From Rhodobacteraceae bacterium IMCC1909 (GTDB lineage: Bacteria > Pseudomonadota > Alphaproteobacteria > Rhodobacterales > Rhodobacteraceae), in NCBI GenBank assembly GCA_030704425.1, contig JAPDHM010000001.1, forward strand, positions 1 to 64,000: 64,000 bases of DNA. Reading direction: 5' to 3'. Below the pieces are notes generated by a model. The model was not told the origin of the DNA, did not search any database, and was given only the letters and a program-made list of their open reading frames with translations. The position numbers and the translations under genes are program-made. Below are positions 52,151 to 60,534 of this stretch, piece by piece (position 1 is the first letter of the stretch; each line of letters begins with the position of its first letter).

Positions 52151-54192
52151 CCGGACCGTTGATAGATATCCGCAACATTTCTGTCGGGTTCACTGGCAAG
52201 TCCAGCGCGACCCTGCCGGTGCTTCGCAACATTGACCTGAAAGTGAATGCTGGCGAGAGCATTGGCATCGTTGGGGAAAGTGGGTCGGGAAAATCGACAC
52301 TTGCCTTGGCTGCGATGGGATACCTCAAAAGCGGGCTGCGGCTGATGGAGGGGTCTGTCGCCTTTCAGGGCCAAGACATGTTCGCCCGCACACGCACCGA
52401 GCTGGAGCAGATCCGAGGCGGCGAATTGGCCCTGATCCCACAGAATTCCGGACAGTCTTTGACGCCAACTTTGCGGATTGGCGCGCAACTGGTTGAGGCG
52501 TTGCGCCTGCACGCGGACGTCCCCGAGGCGCAGTATTCTGCCAAAGCGATTGAGCTGTTGGGGCAGGTGCGCCTACCAGACCCAGCCGCAATTATGACCC
52601 GCTTTCCACATGAGCTGTCAGGCGGGCAACAACAACGAGCGGCTATCGGGATGGCATTGGCCGGTGAACCGACGGCGCTGTTATTGGACGAACCAACCAC
52701 TGGGTTGGATGTCACGACACAGGCGCATATTCTCGAATTGCTACGCGATATTGCCCGAGATCGCGGCATGGCCATGGTCTATGTCAGCCACGATCTGGGG
52801 GCCATTGCGCGGGTCTGTGACCGCGTTGTGGTGATGTATGCGGGCGAGGTGGTTCTGGAAGGTTCCACACGTCAGGTGCTCAAGACGCCGATCCACCCTT
52901 ACGCGCGCGGCCTGCTGGCCTCGATCCCGCGGCTCAGCGATCCGCGGCTGCCAGTTGCGTTGGACGGGCGGCCCCCAGCACCGGGTGGGGCGGGGCAGGG
53001 GTGTTCCTTTATTGATCGATGTGCCCTGGCGCAAGACGGGTGTCGGACCAGCCGCCCCGATCTTGAGCGTCTGCCAAGCGGCGAGGCGGTGCGGTGTTTT
53101 CACTATCAAGAAGCGCATCAATTGTCATTGACCGGAAGCGGTGCAATCCCCGCCAGCCTTGATGGAGCGTCACCCTCAGCCCTTCATCTGGATTACCTTG
53201 CGATCAGTTATCGCCGGCCCGGTTTGTATGACAAAGTGCTGGGTCGCGACAGCGCAGGCGTTCCTACAGTTGACGGGATCGAAATCACGGTGGCCAAAGG
53301 CGAAACACTGGGCCTTGTGGGGGAAAGCGGCTCGGGTAAATCAACAATTCTCAAAGCGATTGCGGGGTTGTTGCCGCCATCGGGCGGCAAGATCACAGTC
53401 GCTGGAGGACAAGCACTTGCGCCTGAGGTTGAACACCGCAGCCCGGATCATCTGCGTAAAATTCAGCTGATTTTCCAGAACCCCGATGACAGTCTCAATC
53501 CACGCCAGACCATTGCCCAGATCCTTGAGCAACCGCTGAAATTATACTTTGGCCTGACGGGTGATGCGCTACATCAGCGGTCTGCTGAGATCCTTGATCG
53601 CGTCCGCCTTGGTGCGCACTATCTGGATCGTTTGCCCAGCCAGCTTTCTGGCGGGGAAAAGCAACGGGTTGCAATTGCGCGTGCCTTTGCGGCTGAGCCT
53701 GATCTGGTGCTCTGTGACGAAGTGACATCGGCGCTGGATGTATCGGTGCAGGCTGCCGTCCTAGATTTGTTGAATGATCTCAAGGCGACCCAAGGCACGA
53801 CCTACGTGTTCGTCAGCCATGACCTTGCTGTGGTGCGCGCCTTGTCTGACCGTGTCGCGGTGCTCTATCAGGGGCGGCTTTGTGAACTGGGGCCGTCGGC
53901 TGATGTCTATGCCATGCCCTCGCATCCGTATACCGAAGTTCTACTGGGCGCGGTGCTAGAACCTGACCCTGACACGGCCCCAACGCTGAGCGCTGATGAT
54001 GTGGTTGAGCTGTCACCACCCGCGCAGGGGTGTCCGTTCCAACGCCGTTGTCCGCGCAAGATCGGACGGATTTGTGACACTGATACACCGCCCTGGCAGC
54101 AGGGTGTAAAAGACCATACAATCAAGTGCCACCATTCGATTGCGGACCTTGCAGCGGCTCAAGCCGAAGGTGCAGCGGGACAACGCGCTTGA
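52147..54192 (+). CDS. DppD-DppF fused double ATPase
   Basis: A 681-residue fusion of both dipeptide-transporter ATPases. Domain 1 has Walker A GESGSGKSTLALA (about 41-48), LSGGQQQRAAIGMAL and LLLDEPTTGLD. It ends with the oligo_HPY cysteine cluster GCSFIDRCALAQDGC. Domain 2 has GESGSGKSTILKA (about 393-400), LSGGEKQRVAIARAF, LCDEVTSALD and a second cluster GCPFQRRCPRKIGRICD. Both domains look catalytically complete. The C-terminal Cys clusters resemble iron-sulfur-type sites seen in DppD/F proteins. Confidence 0.92.
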   Translation: MTGPLIDIRNISVGFTGKSSATLPVLRNIDLKVNAGESIGIVGESGSGKSTLALAAMGYLKSGLRLMEGSVAFQGQDMFARTRTELEQIRGGELALIPQNSGQSLTPTLRIGAQLVEALRLHADVPEAQYSAKAIELLGQVRLPDPAAIMTRFPHELSGGQQQRAAIGMALAGEPTALLLDEPTTGLDVTTQAHILELLRDIARDRGMAMVYVSHDLGAIARVCDRVVVMYAGEVVLEGSTRQVLKTPIHPYARGLLASIPRLSDPRLPVALDGRPPAPGGAGQGCSFIDRCALAQDGCRTSRPDLERLPSGEAVRCFHYQEAHQLSLTGSGAIPASLDGASPSALHLDYLAISYRRPGLYDKVLGRDSAGVPTVDGIEITVAKGETLGLVGESGSGKSTILKAIAGLLPPSGGKITVAGGQALAPEVEHRSPDHLRKIQLIFQNPDDSLNPRQTIAQILEQPLKLYFGLTGDALHQRSAEILDRVRLGAHYLDRLPSQLSGGEKQRVAIARAFAAEPDLVLCDEVTSALDVSVQAAVLDLLNDLKATQGTTYVFVSHDLAVVRALSDRVAVLYQGRLCELGPSADVYAMPSHPYTEVLLGAVLEPDPDTAPTLSADDVVELSPPAQGCPFQRRCPRKIGRICDTDTPPWQQGVKDHTIKCHHSIADLAAAQAEGAAGQRA

Positions 54193-54218
54193 GCAAGCTG
54201 CGCTTGGAAGAGGCGCGC

Positions 54219-55199
54219 GTGTCCGTGCCCATCGCGCAGGCCCACGCACAAGCGGTGCAAGTTCTAAGGGCAAATGGCTGTGATGCCAAATATGCAGAAG
54301 CGATTGTCGATCATCTGATTGATGCGGAACTATGCGGTGTAGAATCCCATGGCATTATGCGCGCCCTTCAGTATGCGGATGAGTTGAGACGCGGCTATCT
54401 TGTTGCCAATTTGATTCCGAACGTGACCTCTGGCTCCAATGCAACTGTGGACGTTGATGGGGCTGGCGGGATCGGCATTCTTGCGATGAACGCGGCCACT
54501 GACGCGGGGATCGTCGTGGCGCGAAAACATGGTGTTGCCGCCCTTGCGGTGCGCAACGTAGGCCATACTGGGCGGTTGGGTGCCTTTGCCGAAAGAGCGG
54601 CAGATGCGGGATGTTTGTTCATCGCTTGCGGCGGTGGCGCGCGCGAGCGTTGGCGTATGGTCGCCCCATACGGCGGAAGCAAAGCGGTACTGCCAACAAA
54701 CCCGTGGTGTCTGGGTATTCCGGGAGGTGCGCAGGGTCCTGTCGTTCTGGACTGCGCGACCGGCCAAGTTGCTGGCGGGTGGATTTATGCGGCAAAGCGT
54801 GCAGGTGCGACGCTGACTGAGGGATCGATTGTGGACAGCAGTGGCCACCCATCGACAGATCCAGCGGACTACTTCAATGGCGGCGCGATCTTACCAAAGG
54901 GTGGCGTTCTGGGTTACGGTCTTGCCACCATGGGCGAGCTGATTTGTGACGCGATGTTGGGTCCGGCAACACTTGAGTGCAATACGTTTATTCTGATGGT
55001 GGACACGGGACTATATCGCGCGAAGAGTTCTCTTCAAAACGCTGCAGAAGCCATCTTGGATGAATTGCGTAACTGCCCACCTGCACCAGGGTTTGACCGG
55101 GTTGAAGTTTGTGGCGAGCGCGAACAGATACATCGGGCGCAGACATCTGTCTTGCGTTTGCCCGCCCGTACCTGGGAGGCTCTCGTCACGCATCAATAG
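54219..55199 (+). CDS. LDH2-family malate/L-lactate/ureidoglycolate-type dehydrogenase
   Basis: About 326 residues of the LDH2/MDH2 oxidoreductase family, NAD(P)-dependent enzymes for 2-hydroxy acids (malate, sulfolactate, ureidoglycolate). The hallmark GVESHGIMRALQY is near the start, with AVRNVGHTGRLGAFAERAADAG and TNPWCLGIPGG further on. GTG 54219 is preferred because GGAAGAGG lies 5 bp before it; TTG 54189, overlapping the ATPase stop, is the alternative. It is co-transcribed with the dipeptide-type transporter, so it probably acts on the imported compound or its first product, converting a 2-hydroxy acid to a 2-oxo acid. Confidence 0.85.
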   Translation: MSVPIAQAHAQAVQVLRANGCDAKYAEAIVDHLIDAELCGVESHGIMRALQYADELRRGYLVANLIPNVTSGSNATVDVDGAGGIGILAMNAATDAGIVVARKHGVAALAVRNVGHTGRLGAFAERAADAGCLFIACGGGARERWRMVAPYGGSKAVLPTNPWCLGIPGGAQGPVVLDCATGQVAGGWIYAAKRAGATLTEGSIVDSSGHPSTDPADYFNGGAILPKGGVLGYGLATMGELICDAMLGPATLECNTFILMVDTGLYRAKSSLQNAAEAILDELRNCPPAPGFDRVEVCGEREQIHRAQTSVLRLPARTWEALVTHQ

Positions 55200-55294
55200 T
55201 GCAATTGGTGGCGCATGTTGCGCGGGGCGGCCGTAACTTTACACAACCGAGACTTAGGTGTTTAGATTTTTCGACTGAATAAGTGAGGTGGCTA

Positions 55295-55882
55295 ATGGAT
55301 TTGCCAACATTGTTCGAAGTCCTCGCGGCCAGTTTTGATGGTCCAGAAGATATTGAGAAACAAGCGCAAGACGCGCTTCGCACAGCTGATTTTGCAACGC
55401 AAACCACCTATGATATGCATCCACTAACAGAGCCGTTCACGACCGTTATGTCACACCCTGACGCACATCCCGTCTGCAGCGTTATTGGGCAAACTCCACT
55501 GCCTTGGGCACCTCCGGAAACATCTTCTGATCCGCTTTACATCGCGCATAGCCTGCCGAAGGTGAATGTGGAATTGTTGGGCCCCGACGGTCTGGTCAAG
55601 TCAGAGAAGGTCCGGTTGGGGCTCTATGGCATGTTGCCGAATTTCGAATATGGCATACGGAGCCACCCCGCCGAAGAGGTGTTTGTCATGTTTGCAGGGC
55701 AAGCCTTCTGGAAACGGGGTGCGGCAGCCTACGATATCCTTGGACCGGGCGGGCGATCCTATCATCCTTCCATGATGCCCCATGCCAACAAGACTGGAGA
55801 AGTGGCGTTCTTATCGGCCTATGTCTGGCATGGCGACGTGTCGACCGAGCAGTATGTTTATGATGGATATCCCGACGCCTAG
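55295..55882 (+). CDS. Cupin of the DMSP-lyase (DddL/DddQ) superfamily
   Basis: A 195-residue protein matching the C-terminal cupin of DMSP lyases: GLYGMLPNFEYGIRSHPAEE, then AFWKRG, GGRSYHPSMMPHANKT and LSAYVWHGDVS. DMSP lyases split dimethylsulfoniopropionate into DMS and acrylate. The first cupin motif, normally HxHxxxE, reads RSHPAEE here, so one metal-ligand His appears to be Arg; the second-motif His (MPHANK) is kept. This may be a relative acting on a different onium or hydroxy-acid substrate. ATG 55295 with GAGGTGG before it is chosen over GTG 55283. It is the last gene of the transporter operon and convergent with the DmdA-like gene, 2 bp apart. Confidence 0.72.
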   Translation: MDLPTLFEVLAASFDGPEDIEKQAQDALRTADFATQTTYDMHPLTEPFTTVMSHPDAHPVCSVIGQTPLPWAPPETSSDPLYIAHSLPKVNVELLGPDGLVKSEKVRLGLYGMLPNFEYGIRSHPAEEVFVMFAGQAFWKRGAAAYDILGPGGRSYHPSMMPHANKTGEVAFLSAYVWHGDVSTEQYVYDGYPDA

Positions 55883-55884
55883 GT

Positions 55885-56994
55885 TCAGCACATTGGTAGC
55901 GTGGTCACGATGCCGTTCGAAACGCTGCCATCTTGAACTTGAACTGTTACCGCCTGACCTGCATCCCAAAACGCACGATCTATCATGGATTGCCCAACAT
56001 TACATTTCAGGCGCGGGGACCAGATGGCAGAGGTAATCTGACCCACGCGCGTATCACCAACCATCACAGGCCAAGGTTTGGAACAAGTCGGGCAGTGCCC
56101 ACCGTCAAATGTTACACCGCGGATTTCACGCGTCACACCCTTTGCCGCGATATCCTGCAACGCCTTGCGCCCGATGTAGTCAATTGAGCCATCGGTCACG
56201 CAAAACTTGCCATGCCCAATCTCAAACGGGTTGTTCTCGCGCGTGAACTCATTGCCGTATGACAAAAGGCCGCCTTCAATCCGCTCTATCAGGTTGGGGC
56301 AACCGGGGGTGATGTTATGCGCTTGACCTGCGTCCCAGATGGCGTCCCAGAGTGCCGTTCCCAGGTGCCCCCCCTCCAGATATATCTCGAACCCGCCTTG
56401 GCGTGAATAGCCCGAGCGGGCGATCAATTGTCTGGTGCCCTGAAAGTCGACCCAGCCGTATTTGAAAAAGCCGACATCGCGGATATGCGCGCCGAAAAGC
56501 TCTGCCAGCAGATCTTCGGCCTTTGGACCTTGCACAGCCAGTGGCGACACATCAGGTTCGCTCACCGCGACATCCAGACCACGCCCCAAGGCAAGACCCA
56601 TCGCATAAAGCAAAATGTCACTGTCCGCGATGGACAGCCAGAACCGGTCCTCTGCCAGTTTCAACATGACGGGATCGTTGATCATGCCAGCCTGTGCATC
56701 GATGATCGGAATGTAAAAACAGTCGCCGATCTTTGCGCGGGCGATATTGCGCGGTGTCATCAATTGTACAAGGGCAGCAGCATCCAGTCCCGCAATCTGG
56801 ACCTGACGCTGGCAGGAGACATCCCAGATCTGGACGTGGGCCCGCAGGTGCCAGTAATCCTCCTCCAGCGTGGCCTGGAACGCCTTGGGCAGCAGCATGT
56901 GATTGACGACGGAAAAGCCCCTCACACCGTTCTGTTCGACACGGTCGGTATAAGGCGTGCGGCGGATGCGCCGCGACATGTTCAGGCCGTCCAT
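55885..56994 (-). CDS. DmdA-like (GcvT-family) THF-dependent demethylase
   Basis: A 369-residue GcvT/aminomethyltransferase-family protein with DmdA-type features. The start SRRIRRTPYTDRVEQNGV, the stretch VVNHMLLPKAF, WDVSCQRQVQIAG, FWLSIADSDILLYAMGLALG, EPDVSPLAVQGPKAEDLL and the IERIEGGLLSYGNEFTRENNPFE zone (landmark) match DMSP demethylases more than GcvT. The length equals the usual DmdA length. DmdA moves one methyl from DMSP to tetrahydrofolate. Here the companion genes differ from the dmdBCD set, so the substrate may be another sulfonium or ammonium acid. The start at 56994 shares a TGATG overlap with the upstream gene. It is the last gene of a four-gene operon. Confidence 0.78.
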   Translation of the reverse strand: MDGLNMSRRIRRTPYTDRVEQNGVRGFSVVNHMLLPKAFQATLEEDYWHLRAHVQIWDVSCQRQVQIAGLDAAALVQLMTPRNIARAKIGDCFYIPIIDAQAGMINDPVMLKLAEDRFWLSIADSDILLYAMGLALGRGLDVAVSEPDVSPLAVQGPKAEDLLAELFGAHIRDVGFFKYGWVDFQGTRQLIARSGYSRQGGFEIYLEGGHLGTALWDAIWDAGQAHNITPGCPNLIERIEGGLLSYGNEFTRENNPFEIGHGKFCVTDGSIDYIGRKALQDIAAKGVTREIRGVTFDGGHCPTCSKPWPVMVGDTRVGQITSAIWSPRLKCNVGQSMIDRAFWDAGQAVTVQVQDGSVSNGIVTTLPMC

Positions 56995-57329
56995 CAGCGC
57001 GAGGTCCACATCGAATAGGAATTGGGGTTCAAGATAATCGGCATATGATATACGCCTTCGGGGTCTGTCATGGCAAAGCGCAGTGCGATTTGCGTGACCG
57101 CAGCGGGCATGTTGCGGGCGGCCCAATAGCGGGCAGTGTCAAAGACCAATTCATACATCGCGTCAGGATCAATGTCTTTGGCGTCGATGTTTTCTGATAG
57201 CCGGCCGCCTTCATCCATCTGAGCGGTAAAGGTCACGGTGCTTGTGGTCAGGTTCGTCAATGTCACAGGAATCTCGCCCGCATGGGTGCCATCAGTGCCA
57301 TTGAGCGTATGCGAAGTAAGAGTTGCCAT
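56994..57329 (-). CDS. Transthyretin-like / 5-hydroxyisourate hydrolase-like protein
   Basis: A 111-residue protein of the HIUase (transthyretin-related) fold. Recognisable are TSHTLNGTDGTHAG (His of the first motif), YELVFDTARYWAA, ALRFAMTDPEGVYHMPIIL (Arg and His kept) and a C-terminus NSYSMWTSR. True HIUases end in YRGS, which forms part of the active site; this end is changed. No other purine-catabolic gene is nearby. The gene is wedged by one-base overlaps between the ThDP-enzyme and DmdA-like genes, so it must belong to that pathway. A hydrolase for a different cyclic or lactone-like intermediate is possible; this is inference. Confidence 0.75.
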   Translation of the reverse strand: MATLTSHTLNGTDGTHAGEIPVTLTNLTTSTVTFTAQMDEGGRLSENIDAKDIDPDAMYELVFDTARYWAARNMPAAVTQIALRFAMTDPEGVYHMPIILNPNSYSMWTSR

Positions 57330-59047
57330 TATTCAATCGAAGCCTTGTCCCGTTTATCTGATGTTGCGGCCACAATCGGGCTAATCACACCGCGACATTT
57401 GACATTCACAATGGCAGTTTTGCCGCTGGCCATCGCCCGTTGCAAGGCGGGGGCAAGTTGGTCGCGTGTTTCCACCAATTCACCATGCCCACCTAGACCT
57501 TCGCACATCGCGTGGAACGGAATATCGCGGAAATCGGTGGCAAAGTGTTTGCCGTTCGCAAACAGGCGTTCTTGTTGCTGCGAGATACAGTCCAGACCGC
57601 CATTGTTGTCGATCACGATGGTGATGGGCAGATTGTCCTGAAAGGCGGATTCAATCGACAGGCCGCCAGACAGAAACGCGCCATCGCCGGAGATCACTAC
57701 CACATTGCGATTTGGATGCAGCGCCTTGGCAGAGACGCCAAAGGACACTCCAACCCCAAGCAAAGAGTAATTGCCGGGGTGCATGATCCCGCCCAGTTTC
57801 TGCCCGCGCCATCCGGCCATGTTCACCGCAATCTCTGACCAGAAATGGGTGTTGCCGCCGTCAAAGATCAGCCAGTCGTTTTCGCCCATTTGCTCCTGCA
57901 CGTCCAGTGACAGTTGCAGAGGGTGCATCTTGCCAGGCTTGGCACTCTCGGCTTCGATATGGGCGTACCATTCATCCACCCAAGCAGCTCGGCGGGTCCG
58001 TTGCAGATCAAACCATTCGGGCCACATTTTGCCCACGCCGCTCAAGGCCTCAAGGAAGGCGCCGGGATCGCAGAGCAGCACCTCGTCGGCAGCTTGATTG
58101 TATTCTAATTCTTCGTGGCTGCCGTTGATGCAGACCAGTGTTTGATCCTCAGTGAAAAACGGCGGATTGCCAAAGTTCATTTGATTGTCCAGACGCCCCC
58201 CGATCATCAGGACTAAATCAGCCTCGTGAATGGCGGGTTTCGACGGGTGATACTGGTGAAAATCTGCAAGGCCCATATAGGCCTCACATTCTTCGCCAAG
58301 CAGTTTGGAATGATAAGGAACGTTGAAAATCGGTAAGCGCAGGGCTTTACCGACCTGTTCCAGCTTCTCCTCGGACTTGGACCACCAGACGCCATGACCA
58401 CCGATGACAACGGGACGCTTTGCGTTTTTCACCTTCTCCAAAACTACGCCTAAGGCGGTAGGGTCAGGCCATGCACGCGGGGCAGTGCGATCCGTGCGGT
58501 TGAATGGGCGCTCGTCCAGTCCCACATCGGGCGCGAAGGATGAGAACATGATGTCCACCGGCAATGAGATATGGACAGGGCCGGGGTAGCCGGTTGTTGC
58601 GGCGGTCCATGCGCGGTTTACAAACTCGCTGATCCGTTCGCCATCGGTGATCTGGGCGGAATACTTGACCAAGGGGGCCGCAATGGCGACATCGTCGATC
58701 TCTTTGAAACCGCCCGCACCCTGACGTTTGAGCGTTGATGATCCGGTGACAAAAATGACCGGGCTGCGTTCGCCGCCTGCCTCCAGCATCGCGGGCACGG
58801 CGTTAGCAAAGCCTTCGGGGCCGACAAGGCAAACGACGGGTTTGCGGGTGATGCGGGCGTGACCATCCGCCAAATGCCCTGCGATCTGTTCATGAGGGGT
58901 GTTGATGACCGGCATCTGACATTCCATGAATCCTTCAAGCGCAGGATTGCAAAAGCCACCGGCTAGCGTGAACACATGGTCCACCCCTTTTTCTTTGAGG
59001 GCGCGGGCCAGCAAAGCGCCGCCTCTGATCATTTTGGAATCCGTCAT
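57329..59047 (-). CDS. ThDP-dependent enzyme (acetolactate-synthase/benzoylformate-decarboxylase-like)
   Basis: A 572-residue thiamine-diphosphate enzyme with the standard three domains. The N-terminal PYR domain has the catalytic Glu in NTPHEQIAGHLADG (about residue 53). The central domain has PVVIGGHGVWWSK. The C-terminal PP domain has the ThDP/Mg motif from SGDGAFLSGGLSIESAF to IVIDNN (about 455-485). The presence of the Glu rules out glyoxylate carboligase. It probably decarboxylates or ligates a 2-oxo acid, which would be made by the FMN oxidase encoded just upstream (15 bp gap). Its stop shares a base with the start of the HIUase-like gene. Confidence 0.87.
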   Translation of the reverse strand: MTDSKMIRGGALLARALKEKGVDHVFTLAGGFCNPALEGFMECQMPVINTPHEQIAGHLADGHARITRKPVVCLVGPEGFANAVPAMLEAGGERSPVIFVTGSSTLKRQGAGGFKEIDDVAIAAPLVKYSAQITDGERISEFVNRAWTAATTGYPGPVHISLPVDIMFSSFAPDVGLDERPFNRTDRTAPRAWPDPTALGVVLEKVKNAKRPVVIGGHGVWWSKSEEKLEQVGKALRLPIFNVPYHSKLLGEECEAYMGLADFHQYHPSKPAIHEADLVLMIGGRLDNQMNFGNPPFFTEDQTLVCINGSHEELEYNQAADEVLLCDPGAFLEALSGVGKMWPEWFDLQRTRRAAWVDEWYAHIEAESAKPGKMHPLQLSLDVQEQMGENDWLIFDGGNTHFWSEIAVNMAGWRGQKLGGIMHPGNYSLLGVGVSFGVSAKALHPNRNVVVISGDGAFLSGGLSIESAFQDNLPITIVIDNNGGLDCISQQQERLFANGKHFATDFRDIPFHAMCEGLGGHGELVETRDQLAPALQRAMASGKTAIVNVKCRGVISPIVAATSDKRDKASIE

Positions 59048-59062
59048 TGGATATGTCCTACT

Positions 59063-60259
59063 TCAGGTTTTAGCGGCGAGCCGCAAGGCCGCCTGTGTTT
59101 TCGTTTCCGCATCAACGTGCGCGTGACTCGCGTCTTGGAAAATGACATCGGGTCCAAGCTGGTCAATCGAAGTGATGCCCAATTGCGCCATCACAACACT
59201 GATATCTGTCACAAAGCAGCTCAGAAGCGCGTTCAGACCGGCCGCGCCTTCGGCCCCCAAAGCAAAGAGGGCAGGGCGCCCAATCATCACAAAATCAGCA
59301 CCAAGGGCGAGCGCCTTGACGATGTCTTCACCATTGCGAATGCCACTGTCGAACAACAGTGGGAATTCGGGACCAACAGCGGCACGGATCAGTGGCAAAA
59401 GCCGGATCGCGGGGGGAACGCTGTCCAACTGCCGCCCGCCATGGTTCGAGACATAGATTGCGTCGGCCCCCAAACTGCGGATGCGGAGTGCATCCGCCGC
59501 AGATGTCACACCTTTGACAATCAGCTTGCCCGGCCATTTGCCCCGCAACCGCTCCAGAAACGCCCAGTCTGCACCAGACCGGCTTGCCCCGCGATCAAAG
59601 GTATTGCTGCCTTTACTATCGGTAAAGTTCATCGGGCGCGGCGCGCCTGCAGCCAGCGTGCTTAGAGACCAGCTTGGGTGGGTGGCAAAGTCCCAGAATG
59701 CGCGGGGCGTCATGGCAAAGGGAACCGTGAAGCCATTGCGCAGATCGCGCACCCTGCGAGAAACCTGCGGCACATCCACCGTCAAGATCAGCGTTTCATA
59801 TCCGGCAATTTGGGCACGTTCGACCATGGCAAGAGATGCCTCTTGAGAACCGCCAAAATAGAGCTGGAACCAAGCATGTAGTCCCGCCATGCGCGCCATA
59901 TCTTCAATTGAGGTGGAGGCGGCGGAGGACAGGCACATGGGGAAGTCCATGGCCTTTGAGGCACTTGCAATCGACGCGTCGGCCATCGGATGCACAAGAT
60001 TGCACATGCCCATAGGGGCGATTCCAAATGGCACTTTATAGGACTGCCCCATCAAAGTCGTGGCCAGAGAAGACTGTGTGACATCTGTCATCACACGGGG
60101 TTGCAGCATGACATTATCGAACTGAGAGACATTGCGCGCCGTGCCGACTTCGCGCCCAGAAGCCCCTTCGACAAAATCAAAGATAAGCCGGGGCAGCCGC
60201 CGGTCAGCCAGCCGTCTCGCGTCTTCGTTCGAAAAAATTCTGCTACTGCGCTGCATCAT
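59063..60259 (-). CDS. FMN-dependent 2-hydroxyacid oxidase/dehydrogenase (LldD/mandelate type)
   Basis: A 398-residue TIM-barrel flavoprotein oxidising L-2-hydroxy acids to 2-oxo acids. Seen are FDFVEGASG, FGIAPMGMCNLVHP, WFQLYFGG, TVDVPQVSRRVRDLRNGF and the catalytic SNHGGRQLDSVP (His-Arg pair), followed by DSGIRNGEDIVKALALGADFVMIGRP (landmark). The usual members are lactate, glycolate or mandelate enzymes. It is the first gene of the four-gene leftward operon and is divergent from the second TRAP transporter, so it likely takes the TRAP-imported hydroxy acid as substrate. Confidence 0.9.
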   Translation of the reverse strand: MMQRSSRIFSNEDARRLADRRLPRLIFDFVEGASGREVGTARNVSQFDNVMLQPRVMTDVTQSSLATTLMGQSYKVPFGIAPMGMCNLVHPMADASIASASKAMDFPMCLSSAASTSIEDMARMAGLHAWFQLYFGGSQEASLAMVERAQIAGYETLILTVDVPQVSRRVRDLRNGFTVPFAMTPRAFWDFATHPSWSLSTLAAGAPRPMNFTDSKGSNTFDRGASRSGADWAFLERLRGKWPGKLIVKGVTSAADALRIRSLGADAIYVSNHGGRQLDSVPPAIRLLPLIRAAVGPEFPLLFDSGIRNGEDIVKALALGADFVMIGRPALFALGAEGAAGLNALLSCFVTDISVVMAQLGITSIDQLGPDVIFQDASHAHVDAETKTQAALRLAAKT

Positions 60260-60314
60260 ATGGGCGAATGCCTTTAATTATGTCTGATTTCTCTGAGTTT
60301 AAAAGAATTTGGTT

Positions 60315-60390
60315 GCCCTGACCAATCGAATAATCTCTCTAACCCATACGTCAGGGCTATTCCTTTTCGCATTCATACGTCCAATGAATA
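60315..60390. promoter_or_regulatory. Inverted repeats in the divergent oxidase/TRAP spacer
   Basis: GCCCTGAC (60315-60322) and GTCAGGGC (60350-60357) form a perfect 8-bp inverted repeat with centres 35 bp apart. Just beyond it, ATTCAT (60372-60377) and ATGAAT (60385-60390) form a second one with a 7-base spacer. They lie in the 275-bp spacer between two divergent operons and are candidate operators, for example for the LysR gene at the end of the window. No other gene is seen in this spacer. Confidence 0.45.
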
Positions 60391-60534
60391 TGTCGCCTCG
60401 CTTTTTTGATTAGTCAAGAACTCGGACTAAAGTTTACGCTTGGATCATTAGACGAGGCTTTACCGTCGCCTCACATATTGCGCTTGAACGCTTTGCAACA
60501 GGAACGTTGGGCGCGCATCGTTTAGGAGAACCCG

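Noticed and set aside
51748-52512. 254-codon minus-strand frame
   Set aside because: Overlaps the DppC-type and ATPase genes in antisense, without recognisable domains.
54219-59047. Purine (urate to glyoxylate) catabolism suggested by HIUase-like, LDH2 (ureidoglycolate-dehydrogenase family) and ThDP (glyoxylate-carboligase-like) genes
   Set aside because: No other purine genes are present, the HIUase C-terminus is changed, and the ThDP enzyme has the catalytic Glu that glyoxylate carboligase lacks.
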